A stretch of 64,000 nucleotides of DNA from Kiritimatiellia bacterium (GCA_016296065.1 JAEDKA010000009.1:1-64000), one strand, 5' to 3'; numbered from the stretch's first letter, positions 33,200 through 41,934 are shown. Translations and numbers: made by a program. The notes: generated from the letters alone by a model not told the origin.

Positions 33200-33919
33200 A
33201 TGTTCCAAACAGATTCACTTTCGCTGATAGTTCTGTTCGTAGGGCTTTCGCTGCTGCCGTTCGTGGCGATGGTGGCGACGTCGTACCTGAAGATCGTCGT
33301 CGTGATGTCGCTCATCAGGAACGCGCTCGGCATACAGTCCATTCCGCCGAACATGGTGGTCAACGCGCTCGCGATGATACTCACGTTCTACATCATGGCG
33401 CCTGTGGCGTCCCAGTCGTGGAACATCATCACCGAAGAGCGCGCGAAGTTCGCCGCGACGCGGCAGGCGGCGCAGCCCGCCTCGGGCGGACAGACAGCGG
33501 CGGCAGGGCAGGACGGCACGTCCGTGCTGTTCGAGTCTGACATCGCGGCAAAGGCCGCCGAGCCGTTCCGCGTCTGGCTCTCCGATCACACCGCGGCGCG
33601 CGAACGCGCGTTCTTCATCAGCACGGCCGAGACTCTCTGGGGCAAGGAGGGCGAGCCCGCCGTAGTCGATCCCGACAGCTTCTACATTCTTCTTCCGTCC
33701 TTCTGCGTGTCGGAGCTCACCAAGTCGTTCCAGATCGGCTTCCTCGTGTATCTTCCGTTCATCGCGATCGACATCATCGTCTCGAACATCCTTCTTGCGA
33801 TGGGCATGATGATGGTCTCGCCGGTGACGATATCGCTTCCGTTCAAACTGCTCCTGTTCGTGATGGTCAACGGATGGACGCTGCTCATCCAGGGCCTCGT
33901 GCGGGGATACGCGATATAA
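33200..33919 (+). CDS. sctR: T3SS export gate protein SctR (FliP family)
   Basis: The product has 239 residues. The N-terminal signature (LFVGLSLLPFVAMVATSYLKIVVVMSLIRNALGIQSIPPNMVVNALAMILTFYIMAPV) is highly typical of SctR/FliP. A long polar loop follows (about 80-150), then FQIGFLVYLPFIAIDIIVSNILLAMGMMMVSPVTISLPFKLLLFVMVNGW, also diagnostic. Four membrane helices. With SctS and SctT it forms the helical core of the export gate. The loop is somewhat longer than usual, with a Gln/Ala/Gly-rich part. No ribosome site is seen because the upstream gap is a repeat tract. Confidence 0.95.
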   Translation: MFQTDSLSLIVLFVGLSLLPFVAMVATSYLKIVVVMSLIRNALGIQSIPPNMVVNALAMILTFYIMAPVASQSWNIITEERAKFAATRQAAQPASGGQTAAAGQDGTSVLFESDIAAKAAEPFRVWLSDHTAARERAFFISTAETLWGKEGEPAVVDPDSFYILLPSFCVSELTKSFQIGFLVYLPFIAIDIIVSNILLAMGMMMVSPVTISLPFKLLLFVMVNGWTLLIQGLVRGYAI

Positions 33920-33949
33920 AAGTTGAAAGGTTGAAAGGTTGAAAAGTTC
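33919..33949 (-). repeat. CCAAACTT-related tract J (GTTGAAAG units)
   Basis: Three to four GTTGAAAG units in the sctR-sctS gap. The unit is a variant of the reverse-oriented family. A normal GGGAGG ribosome site follows at about 33951. Confidence 0.65.
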
Positions 33950-33964
33950 TGGGAGGCGAACGAT

Positions 33965-34231
33965 ATGAGTCAGGCTCAGATACTTGATTACGCCAAGATG
34001 TGCCTCATTCTCGTCCTGAGGCTTTCGCTCATTCCCATCGCCGTGGCCACGGTGATCGGCATCCTCGTCTCGCTTCTGCAGGCGCTCACGCAGATACAGG
34101 AGCAGACGCTCGGCTTCGCGGTGAAGCTCATCGCGATTTCGCTCACGCTTCTCGTCTGCGCGTCGTGGATGGGCTCCTCGCTTCTCCTCTACACGCAGGA
34201 CATCTTCACCCACTTCGCGTTGCTCAGGTAA
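33965..34231 (+). CDS. sctS: T3SS export gate protein SctS (FliQ family)
   Basis: The product has 88 residues, the standard length. Two membrane helices (LILVLRLSLIPIAVATVIGILVSLLQALTQIQEQTLGFAVKLIAISLTLLVCASWMG) include the conserved LLQA.TQIQEQTL signature. It forms the tetrameric SctS ring of the export gate. GGGAGG lies upstream. Its TAA shares bases with the spacer to sctT, which starts immediately. Confidence 0.95.
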   Translation: MSQAQILDYAKMCLILVLRLSLIPIAVATVIGILVSLLQALTQIQEQTLGFAVKLIAISLTLLVCASWMGSSLLLYTQDIFTHFALLR

Positions 34232-35014
34232 ATGCCCTACGTAGAATTCCACAGATGGATACTTGCAGCGGTCCTCGCGATGGCGAGGTTCGGCGGGGCG
34301 TTCGCCGTCTGTCCGGCGCTGACTGACTCGATGATCCCGGGCGTGGCGCGGAGGGCGGTGGTCCTGGGCTTCTCCTGCCTCGCGATTCCGTACATACACG
34401 CCGGGATGCCGCCCGGAGAGCCGAACGTCTGGATGTTCGCGGTGCTTGCGTTCCGCGAGGCGCTGATCGGCTTTCTCATCGGATTCTTCGCGGCGGTTCC
34501 GTTCTGGATCGCGGAGAACGTCGGCAACTTCATCGACAACCAGCGCGGCGCGACGATGGGCGAGGTGTACTCTCCGCTCTCCGGCGCGCAGGTCTCGACG
34601 ACGGGCATCTTCTTCACGCAGGTGGTCTCTACGATATTCTTCACGTCCGGGGCGGTGCTCGTGTTCCTCGGCGCGCTCTACAAGAGCTATGCGATATGGC
34701 CGGTGTTCAACGCCGCCATTTCGTTCACGAAGGATGCGCCCGTCCAGATGCTCGGCGCTCTGGACGGGATGCTAAAGGCGACGGTCGTCATCTCCGCGCC
34801 GGTGATCATCGTGATGTTCCTCGCGACGATCGGACTGGGTCTCGTCAACCGCACGGCCCCGCAGCTGAACGTGTTCTTCCTGTCGATGCCGGTGAAGTCC
34901 GCGCTCGGCATCGCGATGCTGATCGTGTATCTTCCGTTCATCATGGACATGCTCATGTACACGAAGGACGGCGCGATTCTGGAACCGACCATGAAACTGC
35001 TGTCAGGAGGGTGA
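34232..35014 (+). CDS. sctT: T3SS export gate protein SctT (FliR family)
   Basis: The product has 260 residues, normal for the family. Several membrane helices are present, and conserved features include ARFGGAFAVCPALTDSMIPGVARRAVVLGF, REALIGFLIGFFAAVPFWIAENVGNFIDNQRGATMG and a late MLIVYLPFIMDML. It starts directly after the sctS stop (TAAATG), so the two are coupled. Single copy completes the SctRST complex. Confidence 0.95.
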   Translation: MPYVEFHRWILAAVLAMARFGGAFAVCPALTDSMIPGVARRAVVLGFSCLAIPYIHAGMPPGEPNVWMFAVLAFREALIGFLIGFFAAVPFWIAENVGNFIDNQRGATMGEVYSPLSGAQVSTTGIFFTQVVSTIFFTSGAVLVFLGALYKSYAIWPVFNAAISFTKDAPVQMLGALDGMLKATVVISAPVIIVMFLATIGLGLVNRTAPQLNVFFLSMPVKSALGIAMLIVYLPFIMDMLMYTKDGAILEPTMKLLSGG

Positions 35015-35069
35015 CATGAGACGCCCACCCAACCCACCAACCCTTTGACTTAACCCACCAACCCTCCGA
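35014..35069 (+). repeat. mixed repeat tract K before sctU
   Basis: A GACATGAGACG motif of the sctP family at 35014-35024 is followed by ACCCAACCCACCAACCCT-type units up to 35069. Both repeat families therefore meet in this gap, ending 2 bases before the sctU ATG. Confidence 0.7.
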
Positions 35070-35071
35070 CA

Positions 35072-36172
35072 ATGGCTGAATCCTCCGGCGAGAAGACAGA
35101 GATGCCTACCCAGAAGAAGCTGCGCGACGCGCGGCAGAAGGGGCAGGTGTGCACGTCGAAGGACATCGTCTCGACGGCGATCCTCGTCGTCCTCTTCGCG
35201 CTTTTGGGGTGGATGGGCGTAGCGCTCGTCGACGACGGGACCATGCTGCTCTCGTACATCGGGCAGCGGCTGGGGGGCGATCCGTTCGATGCGACGCGTC
35301 CGGCGATGGGCATGGCCGCGCTCGTCATCTGCAAGCATTCCTTCATCTTCGTCGTGGTCGCGGCGGTGATCGGCATAGTCGCCAACACCGCGCAGATAGG
35401 CTTCCTCTTCACGTTCGAGCCCATAATCCCGAAGCTGGAGAAGCTGAACCCCGTCGAGGGCGCGAAGAAGATATTCTCCATGAAGAACGTGTTCGAGTTC
35501 CTCAAGAACGTCGTCAAGGTGTGCTTCCTCAGCTATCTTCTCTACAAGATCATCTGGGCGAGCGTGCCGGAGCTCCTGACGATGTGCTACGGCACGATAG
35601 ACGACATCTTCCCGTGCCTGAAGGTGATGCTCAAGCGGCTCGCCGTGTACACCGCGTTCGGATACATCGTGATCGCGGTGGTGGACCGCATCTTCCAGGG
35701 GCGCAACTTCACCAAGCAGATGATGATGACGAAGGACGAGGTGAAGCGCGAGTACAAGGAGATGGAGGGTTCGCAGGAGGTCAAGCAGGCGCAGCGGCAG
35801 TTCCGAGACGAGATACTGAACGGACCCGACCCGCGGCAGGCCGTCTCGAAGGCGAACGTCGTCGTCACCAACCCGACGCACATCTCGGTCGGAATCCGCT
35901 ATGCGGCGGACGAGGCGCCGCTGCCGCGCATCTGCGCCATGGGCGCGGACGACGTGGCGAAGGTGATCCGCGAGGAGGCGCTTACGCTCGGCATCCCGAT
36001 CGTCGAGGACGTGCCGCTCGCCAGGGCGCTCTATGCGAAGGGCAGGATAGAGGAATTCATACCCGAGGACTTTCTGGAGCCGGTCGCGGAGATACTGAAG
36101 TGGGCCAAGCAGCTTCAGGACGCCCGGAAAGAGGAAGAGGAGCTCGACAGCGTCACACTGGAGGATCTATGA
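35072..36172 (+). CDS. sctU: T3SS substrate-specificity switch protein SctU (FlhB family)
   Basis: The product has 366 residues. The N-terminus (SSGEKTEMPTQKKLRDARQKGQV) is typical. Four membrane helices and a cytoplasmic domain with the autocleavage site NPTH follow (Asn267-Pro268, in VVVTNPTHISVGIRY). Cleavage between N and P allows the switch to late substrates, working with SctP. The tail after residue about 345 is acidic. The gene overlaps the sigma factor gene by ATGA, so the regulator is translated with the apparatus. Confidence 0.95.
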   Translation: MAESSGEKTEMPTQKKLRDARQKGQVCTSKDIVSTAILVVLFALLGWMGVALVDDGTMLLSYIGQRLGGDPFDATRPAMGMAALVICKHSFIFVVVAAVIGIVANTAQIGFLFTFEPIIPKLEKLNPVEGAKKIFSMKNVFEFLKNVVKVCFLSYLLYKIIWASVPELLTMCYGTIDDIFPCLKVMLKRLAVYTAFGYIVIAVVDRIFQGRNFTKQMMMTKDEVKREYKEMEGSQEVKQAQRQFRDEILNGPDPRQAVSKANVVVTNPTHISVGIRYAADEAPLPRICAMGADDVAKVIREEALTLGIPIVEDVPLARALYAKGRIEEFIPEDFLEPVAEILKWAKQLQDARKEEEELDSVTLEDL

Positions 36173-36663
36173 ACATCGAGGAACTATACAGGACAATAGC
36201 GCCCAGGCTTACGAACTGGCTCGTCGCCAGCGGCAGCGGCTACCACGAGGCGTGCGACATCGTGCAGAACGTATTCCTGAAGATATGGAAGATGCGCGAC
36301 GACCTCCGCGGGGACGAATCCGCCGTGTCTGGGCTCGCGTTCACGATAGCGCGCAACCTGAGGAAGAACCTGGCGCGCGACGACGCGCGCATCACGTTCG
36401 TGGACGAGATCAAGGACGAGGACGGCGGCGCGACCGGCCCGGCGCAGTCGCCGTCGGACGCTGCGTATCTGCGGAGCCGCCTCACCGCGGCGTTCGCGAA
36501 GCTTCCGCCCGTGCTGCGCGACGCATACACGCTCTTTCAGGTCGCCGAGCTTCCGGTCCGCGAGATCGCCCGCCAGACGGGCGTGTCGGAGAGCCTCGTG
36601 AAGGTGCGCATCTTCCGCGCAAAGCAGAAGCTACGCGAAATCCTTGCCGATCTGGCCAGCTGA
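36169..36663 (+). CDS. ECF-type RNA polymerase sigma factor at the end of the T3SS operon
   Basis: The product has 164 residues, starting in the sctU stop (ATGA). Sigma region 2 is visible as YHEACDIVQNVFLKIWKMRDDLRGDESAVSGLAFTIARNLRKN. Region 4 is LPPVLRDAYTLFQVAELPVREIARQTGVSESLVKVRIFRAKQKLREIL. Region 3 is absent, as in ECF factors. No anti-sigma gene is adjacent. Linkage by overlap suggests that it controls the T3SS or its effectors, perhaps by positive feedback through the promoter at 15948. That link is an inference. Confidence 0.9.
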   Translation: MNIEELYRTIAPRLTNWLVASGSGYHEACDIVQNVFLKIWKMRDDLRGDESAVSGLAFTIARNLRKNLARDDARITFVDEIKDEDGGATGPAQSPSDAAYLRSRLTAAFAKLPPVLRDAYTLFQVAELPVREIARQTGVSESLVKVRIFRAKQKLREILADLAS

Positions 36664-36714
36664 GCATAAATCCGATGACATGGGGCCCAGATTCCCTATT
36701 GGCAGGCCGTCGCT

Positions 36715-36743
36715 TTGACAATCGAAGCCGTATTTGATAAAAT
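36715..36743 (+). promoter_or_regulatory. promoter for ribH
   Basis: TTGACA (36715-36720), a 17-base spacer, and an extended -10 TGATAAAAT (36735-36743). This is the only site in the window with a textbook -35. The predicted start lies about 30 bases before the ribH ATG. Confidence 0.75.
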
Positions 36744-36780
36744 TTCCGTATCTTTTGCAAAAAAAGGGATAGATGGAAAA

Positions 36781-37245
36781 ATGAAAGAAATAACGGGCGA
36801 CCTCTCGGCGGCAGGCCTGAAGATTGCTGTCGTAGTAAGCAGATTCAACAGCTTTTTGACGGAGCAGCTTGTGAAGGGCGCGGAGGACGCGTTCCTGCGC
36901 ATGGGAGGCGCGGAGAAGGATGTCGTGCTCGTGAGGGTTCCCGGCGCCTACGAGCTTCCGCTCGCGGCCGCGAAACTCGCGGCGAAGAAGTACGACGCGG
37001 TCGTCTGCCTTGGCGCGGTGGTGCAGGGTGCGACGGCGCATGCCGACCTCATCAACCAGGCGACGGCGAAGGCGTTCAGCGAGATTTCGATTGCGACGGG
37101 GGTGCCCGTCCTTGACGGCGTAGTCGCCGCGGAGAACCTTGAGCAGGCCGTCGAGCGTTGCGGGACGAAGCAGGGCAACAAGGGCTTTTCCGCCATGCAG
37201 AGCGCCATCGAGATGGCGAATGTCATGAAAAAGCTCAAGGTCTGA
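36781..37245 (+). CDS. ribH: 6,7-dimethyl-8-ribityllumazine synthase
   Basis: The product has 154 residues, the usual family length. The ATG at 36781 has AAAGGGA upstream. Conserved parts are visible: VVVSRFNSFLTEQLVKGA at the N-terminus (substrate loop with Phe-Asn), VPGAYELPLAAAKLA, GAVVQGATAHADLI with the catalytic His87, and KQGNKG at the end of the core. It condenses the ribityl-uracil with dihydroxybutanone phosphate in riboflavin synthesis. The rest of the pathway is not in the window. Confidence 0.95.
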   Translation: MKEITGDLSAAGLKIAVVVSRFNSFLTEQLVKGAEDAFLRMGGAEKDVVLVRVPGAYELPLAAAKLAAKKYDAVVCLGAVVQGATAHADLINQATAKAFSEISIATGVPVLDGVVAAENLEQAVERCGTKQGNKGFSAMQSAIEMANVMKKLKV

Positions 37246-37257
37246 AAGCCGGCGGAC

Positions 37258-37312
37258 TCAGCCTTTGAACCTTTAAACCACAACTTAAACTATACCAACT
37301 TAAATTACACCA
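37258..37312 (+). repeat. degenerate CCAAACTT-related tract L
   Basis: CTTTGAACCTTTAAACCACA and AACTTAAACTATACCAACTT type units in the ribH-pfp gap. The units are weaker than those within the T3SS operon. Confidence 0.5.
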
Positions 37313-37327
37313 AGGGAAAAAGACAAA

Positions 37328-38560
37328 ATGTCGAAAGAAGTGAAGAAAGTCGCGTTTCTGACGGCCGGCGGCCTCGCCCCGTGCCTCAGCTCCTCCATCG
37401 GTTTCCTGATTGACGAGTACAACAAGAAGGCCCCGAACGTCGAGATGATTGGATATATCAACGGCTACATGGGCCTCCTGAAGGGCGAGTCGATTCCCGT
37501 GACACCGGCGGTGCGCAAGAACGCGCTGATTCTCACGAGGCACGGTGGCTCGCCGATCGGCAACAGCCGCGTAAAGCTCACGAATGTCAAGGACTGCGTC
37601 AAGCGCGGACTTGTCAAGGAGGGGGAGGATCCGCTCAAGGTTGCCGCCGACCAGCTCGTCAAAGACGGAGTCGACGTTCTCCACACGATCGGCGGAGACG
37701 ACACGAACACGACGGCGGCGGACCTCGCGGCCTACCTTGCGAAGAACAACTATCCGCTCATCGTCGTCGGCCTTCCGAAGACGATTGACAACGACGTCTA
37801 CCCGATCAAGCAGTCGCTCGGCGCATGGACCGCGGCCGAGGAGGGCGCTAGGTTCTTCATGAACGTCGTCAAGGAGAACAGCGCCAATCCGCGCGCGCTC
37901 ACGATCCACGAGGTCATGGGCCGCAACTGCGGATGGCTCACGTACAAGACGGCGCAGTGCTACCGCAAGATGCTCCGCCGCATGAAGTTCGTGCCGGAGT
38001 TCATGCTGACGCCCGAGCGCCAGGACGTGCACGCGGTCTACGTGCCGGAGTCGAAGATCGACTTCAAGGCGGAGGGCGAGCGTCTTCTCAAGATCATGGA
38101 CAAGTGGGACTCGGTCAACATCTTCGTGTCCGAAGGCGCAGGCGTCGCGGACATCATCAAGGAAATGGAGCACCGGGGCGAGCAGGTGCCGCGCGACGCG
38201 TTCGGGCACCCGAGGCTGGACAAGGTCAACGTCGGGCAGTACGTCGGCAAGCGCTTCGGCGAGATGCTCAAGGCGGAGAAGGTGCAGGTGTTCAAGTCCG
38301 GATACTTCGCCCGCGCGGCGGCGCCGAACAAGAAGGACCTCAAGCTCATCGAGAAGTGCGCGCGCTGCGCGGTCGAGTGCGCGCTGAACGGCGAGTCCGG
38401 CGTCGTCGGACCCGATGAGGACCAGGGTGCGAAGATCCGCGCGTGCGAGTTCACGCGCATCAAGGGCGGCAAGCCCTTCAACGTGCGCAAGGGCTCGTTC
38501 CGCAAGATGCTGTCCGAGATCGGACAGCCCAACCCGCGCAAGAAGCGCACCGCCAAGTAA
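37328..38560 (+). CDS. pfp: PPi-dependent 6-phosphofructokinase
   Basis: The product has 410 residues. PFK-family motifs: TAGGLAPCLSS near the N-terminus, GGDDTNT at 122-128 and PKTIDND at 150-156, MGRNCGWL later. The second Asp in GGDD and the Lys in PKTIDND are the residues that specify pyrophosphate rather than ATP as phosphoryl donor. The enzyme works in glycolysis and gluconeogenesis reversibly. AAGGGA lies upstream. The basic tail NPRKKRTAK is not part of the fold. Confidence 0.92.
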   Translation: MSKEVKKVAFLTAGGLAPCLSSSIGFLIDEYNKKAPNVEMIGYINGYMGLLKGESIPVTPAVRKNALILTRHGGSPIGNSRVKLTNVKDCVKRGLVKEGEDPLKVAADQLVKDGVDVLHTIGGDDTNTTAADLAAYLAKNNYPLIVVGLPKTIDNDVYPIKQSLGAWTAAEEGARFFMNVVKENSANPRALTIHEVMGRNCGWLTYKTAQCYRKMLRRMKFVPEFMLTPERQDVHAVYVPESKIDFKAEGERLLKIMDKWDSVNIFVSEGAGVADIIKEMEHRGEQVPRDAFGHPRLDKVNVGQYVGKRFGEMLKAEKVQVFKSGYFARAAAPNKKDLKLIEKCARCAVECALNGESGVVGPDEDQGAKIRACEFTRIKGGKPFNVRKGSFRKMLSEIGQPNPRKKRTAK

Positions 38561-38604
38561 GCGACGCGGCGCCGACTGCAACGGACAGCAAAAAGGGAGA
38601 GGAT

Positions 38605-39279
38605 ATGGCTGAGATCGTTAAGAAGGGCGTGATCGTCGAGTTCGACTTCGCCGCCATGGATGGCGCGGGGCTTCTTTTCGACGTGACGAAGAAGTTTCTT
38701 GCGGGACTTGACAAGATTCCGTTCGACGAACGCATAGAGGCGCAGCACCTCGCCGGGGGCAACTACCAGGGTGGGCTTGCCGAGTACTTCTCGGTCGTAA
38801 AGACTAAGAAGCTCGCGGCAAAGGCGGCCAAGGACCTTTCCGCGGCGTTCGTCGCTGCGCTCAACGAGGCGGTGCCGAAGTCGGTCACGCCGGCGTTCCG
38901 CAAGTTCGTGCAGACGATTGCCGCCAAGGGCGTCAAGGTCGTCATCTCCACGCGTGCCGACGTCGAGACGGTGCGTCCCGCGTTCGAGGGGCTGCTCGGC
39001 GACGATGTCGTGCTCTTCCAGGAGACGAGTTCGACGTACGGCAGCGTTAAGTGGGACGCCTGGAGGCGCGCCTGCGCGATGAACAAGCTCCGCAACTTCT
39101 CCACGATTGCGGTGACTGGCTCGGGGTTCGGCGTCAAGTCGGCACTTGTCGCGGGAATGGGTTCGGTCGCCGTCACGAGTCCGCATGTCGCCTATCAGGA
39201 CTTCGGCGGTGCCGACGAGGTGGTCACGGAGCTTAATGCGTCCACGGCGAAGTCCGTCCTTGAGATACTGAGAGCGTAA
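38605..39279 (+). CDS. HAD-like protein with degenerate active site
   Basis: The product has 224 residues. The ATG at 38605 follows GGGAGAGG. The layout fits the HAD superfamily: an N-terminal strand (VIVEFDFAAMD), a helical cap (about 30-100), KVVISTRADVETVRPAFEGL as motif II, and a Gly-rich late part (GSGFGVKSALVAGMGSVAV then YQDFGGADEVV). The first motif should be DxD; the nucleophile position reads Glu in VEFDF, so phosphatase activity is doubtful. It overlaps mazG by TAATG. Its role is unknown. Confidence 0.65.
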   Translation: MAEIVKKGVIVEFDFAAMDGAGLLFDVTKKFLAGLDKIPFDERIEAQHLAGGNYQGGLAEYFSVVKTKKLAAKAAKDLSAAFVAALNEAVPKSVTPAFRKFVQTIAAKGVKVVISTRADVETVRPAFEGLLGDDVVLFQETSSTYGSVKWDAWRRACAMNKLRNFSTIAVTGSGFGVKSALVAGMGSVAVTSPHVAYQDFGGADEVVTELNASTAKSVLEILRA

Positions 39280-40076
39280 TGACAGGCATAGAGCGTCTTC
39301 ACGAGATCATGACCCGGCTCAGGGACCCGGAGAAGGGCTGCCCCTGGGACAGGGAGCAGACTCTCGAGTCCCTCAAGCCGTGCGTGCTGGAGGAGACGCA
39401 CGAGCTCCTCGCTGCGATGGACCGTCCGGATGACAAGGCGAACTATGTGGAAGAGCTCGGCGACGTCCTTCTGCAGGTGATGTTCCAGTCCGTGATGGCC
39501 GAGCAGGAGGGTCGGTTCACATTCGACGACGTAGCGAACGCGATATCGGACAAGCTCGTCCATCGCCATCCGCATGTTTTCGGCGATGTTGACGCGAAGG
39601 ATTCCGCCACGGTGCTTCGCAACTGGGAGCAGATAAAGCAGATGGAACACCGCAAGGAGGCGCGGCATTCCGCGCTGGACGGCGTTCCTGCTGCGCTCCC
39701 GGGGCTCCTGAAGGCCCAGCGCACACAGGAGAAGGCGGCGCGCGTCGGGTTCGACTGGAAGGACGCGAAGGGGCCGATGGACAAGATCGAGGAGGAACTC
39801 GGCGAACTGAAGGCCGAGATCGCCGCGAGAAGGAGCCCGAAGCCCGCGGATTCAGTCCGCGTCAAGGAGGAGCTCGGCGATTTGGTGTTCGCCGTCTGCA
39901 ACCTCGCGCGGCACCTTGGCGTGGACGCCGAAAGCGCCGTCGAGCTGACGACTTCGAAGTTTTCCCGCCGCTTCCGCGCCGTCGAGCGCGGGGCGAAGGA
40001 GAGCGGGCGTAGCCTCAAGGAGATGACCCTCGAGGAGATGGACGCGCTCTGGGAAGAGGCAAAAAAAGGGGAGTGA
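39279..40076 (+). CDS. mazG: nucleoside triphosphate pyrophosphohydrolase MazG
   Basis: The product has 265 residues and carries two MazG domains, as in the E. coli type. The first has DPEKGCPWDREQTLESLKPCVLEETHEL and the metal-binding EELGDVLLQV; the second has IEEELGELKAEIA and KEELGDLVFAVCNLARHLGVD. It hydrolyses NTPs/dNTPs to monophosphate and PPi. Translationally coupled to the HAD-like gene; the next gene begins 1 base after its stop. Confidence 0.95.
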   Translation: MTGIERLHEIMTRLRDPEKGCPWDREQTLESLKPCVLEETHELLAAMDRPDDKANYVEELGDVLLQVMFQSVMAEQEGRFTFDDVANAISDKLVHRHPHVFGDVDAKDSATVLRNWEQIKQMEHRKEARHSALDGVPAALPGLLKAQRTQEKAARVGFDWKDAKGPMDKIEEELGELKAEIAARRSPKPADSVRVKEELGDLVFAVCNLARHLGVDAESAVELTTSKFSRRFRAVERGAKESGRSLKEMTLEEMDALWEEAKKGE

Positions 40077-40077
40077 C

Positions 40078-41934
40078 ATGGTCAGGTTGTGTTTTATCGC
40101 GGCGGCGGCCCTTGCGGCGGCCGGCTGCAGGACAAATGTCGTCCGTCTTCCGGCGGGCGATGTCGTGCTTACGGAGACGATGCTTGTCGGGCCCGATTCG
40201 TCGGGGAAGGTCTTCCGCGGCGCGCCGGACGGCTCCACGCGCATCACGGGCGCGGTGAAGGTCGGACCGTGGGAGGACCGCGGAGGCGGCGTCTGGGCGG
40301 CGAAGCTTCCGCTCGGTGCCGACGGGAAGCCCGTCTACACGGAGACGCTGTTCGTCAACGGACGCCGCGCCTCGCGTGCAAGGCTCCCCGACAGCGGATA
40401 CTTCAACCCTACGGTTAACGTCGAGGAGACGTCCTGTCCCTCGTCGCGCACCGGCTGGCGCCACACGCTCTCTCTCCCGCCAGAGGTTGCGGAGAAGGTT
40501 GCCGCGGTGCCCGCGTCGGAGCTTGCGTACGCCCAGCTGCTGTTCCACGTGAAGTGGGATGTCGCGAGGCATCCGATCGTGTCGTACGCCGACGGAAGGC
40601 TCGCCGTCGACGGAGCGAAGATGGCGGAGTGGAGCAAGTGGGAGAAGGGAGACCTCTGCTGCATCGAGAACCTGCGCTCTGCGTTCGACGCGCCGGGCGA
40701 GTGGTTCTGCGACGCCGCGGCAGGCGAGATACTGTATCGACCGCTTCCGGGCGAGGAGACGCTGGAGGCGTTCATTCCGCGCGAGGGGCTCGAGACTCTC
40801 GTTGCTGTTGACAGGGCGTCGGACGTCACGTTCGAGAACGTCACGTTCGCCATGTCGGCTCCGGTCGCGGCAAAAGGCCCTACGACGCTGTTTTCGTACC
40901 AGGCAGCCGCGTTCGCGAGCTCGGCCGCGGTGATTGTCGACCGCTCGACGAACGTCGTGTTCAGGAACTGTCGGTTCGAGCGCACGGGCAACTACGCCCT
41001 TTGGTTCCGCGAAAAGGTACGCGGAGGCGGCGCGTACTCGTGCGAGATGCATGACCTTGGCGCGGGCGGCGTGAGGATTGGCCTCCACAGGTGGAAGAAG
41101 GGTGAGGAGGTGACGTCCGGCGTCTCCGTCGACGACTGCCTCATCGAGGACGGCGGCAGGTTCCATCCGGCGGGCGTCGGAGTCCTCATCGGCAACGCCA
41201 GCGACTGCTCGGTCGTCCACAACGAGATTTGCGGACTCTACTACACCGGCGTGTCGGTCGGCTGGTCCTGGGGATACGCCGAGAGCCCGACGCAGCGCAA
41301 CACGATAGCCTTCAACCACATCCACGACATCGGCAAGTCGGAGCTTGCGGACATGGGCGGTGTCTATACGCTGGGCATGAGCTTCGGGACCTGCGTCTCG
41401 AATAACGTCATCCACGGCGTCCACTCCTACTCCTACGGCGGATGGGGACTCTACACCGACGAGGGCAGCGAGGGGATAACGCTGGAGAACAACCTTGTGT
41501 ACGACACGGACGACGCATCGTTCCACCAGCACTACGGGCGCGACAACGTCGTGCGCAACAACATCCTCGTCGATTCGTCGAGTGGACAGGTCGCCGTCAC
41601 GCGCGCTGAGGACCACCGCTCGCTCACGTGCGAGCGTAACATCGTCATCTGGTCGAAGGGCGACGCCTTCGTGAAGTACGGCGGCACGAAGTCGGAGCGC
41701 GCGAAGATAGACTGGCGCCGCAACCTCTGGTGGCGCGCGGACGGCAAAGAGGAGTTCAACGGCACCTCCTTCGCGGACTGGTGCGGACGCGTCAAGGACG
41801 AAGGCAGCGTGTTTGCCGACCCGCTATTCGCGGACTGGAAGGCACACGACTTCACCCTGTCTCCAAAGTCCCCCGCGCTGAAGCTCGGGTTCGTCCCGTT
41901 TGATCCGTCGCTTGCCGGACGCAGGAAGCGGTGA
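40078..41934 (+). CDS. lipoprotein with right-handed beta-helix, probable carbohydrate-active enzyme
   Basis: The product has 618 residues. The lipoprotein signal has lipobox LAAAGC near residue 16. From about residue 260 the sequence consists of parallel beta-helix coils: VTFENVTF, NVVFRNCRFERTGNYALWF, NTIAFNHIHDIG, CVSNNVIHGVHSYSYGGWGLYTDEGSEGITLENNLVYDT, NVVRNNILV. The pattern with NHIHDIGKSELADMGGVYT and GWGLYTDEG recalls beta-helix glycoside hydrolases such as GH141, but I cannot assign family or substrate. GTGA overlap with ispH. Confidence 0.7.
   Translation: MVRLCFIAAAALAAAGCRTNVVRLPAGDVVLTETMLVGPDSSGKVFRGAPDGSTRITGAVKVGPWEDRGGGVWAAKLPLGADGKPVYTETLFVNGRRASRARLPDSGYFNPTVNVEETSCPSSRTGWRHTLSLPPEVAEKVAAVPASELAYAQLLFHVKWDVARHPIVSYADGRLAVDGAKMAEWSKWEKGDLCCIENLRSAFDAPGEWFCDAAAGEILYRPLPGEETLEAFIPREGLETLVAVDRASDVTFENVTFAMSAPVAAKGPTTLFSYQAAAFASSAAVIVDRSTNVVFRNCRFERTGNYALWFREKVRGGGAYSCEMHDLGAGGVRIGLHRWKKGEEVTSGVSVDDCLIEDGGRFHPAGVGVLIGNASDCSVVHNEICGLYYTGVSVGWSWGYAESPTQRNTIAFNHIHDIGKSELADMGGVYTLGMSFGTCVSNNVIHGVHSYSYGGWGLYTDEGSEGITLENNLVYDTDDASFHQHYGRDNVVRNNILVDSSSGQVAVTRAEDHRSLTCERNIVIWSKGDAFVKYGGTKSERAKIDWRRNLWWRADGKEEFNGTSFADWCGRVKDEGSVFADPLFADWKAHDFTLSPKSPALKLGFVPFDPSLAGRRKR

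Noticed and set aside
21019..36172. Flagellar export apparatus
   Set aside because: Secretin, SctD, needle, inner rod, gatekeeper and SctJ lipoprotein are present and no hook, rod, flagellin or motor genes are seen.
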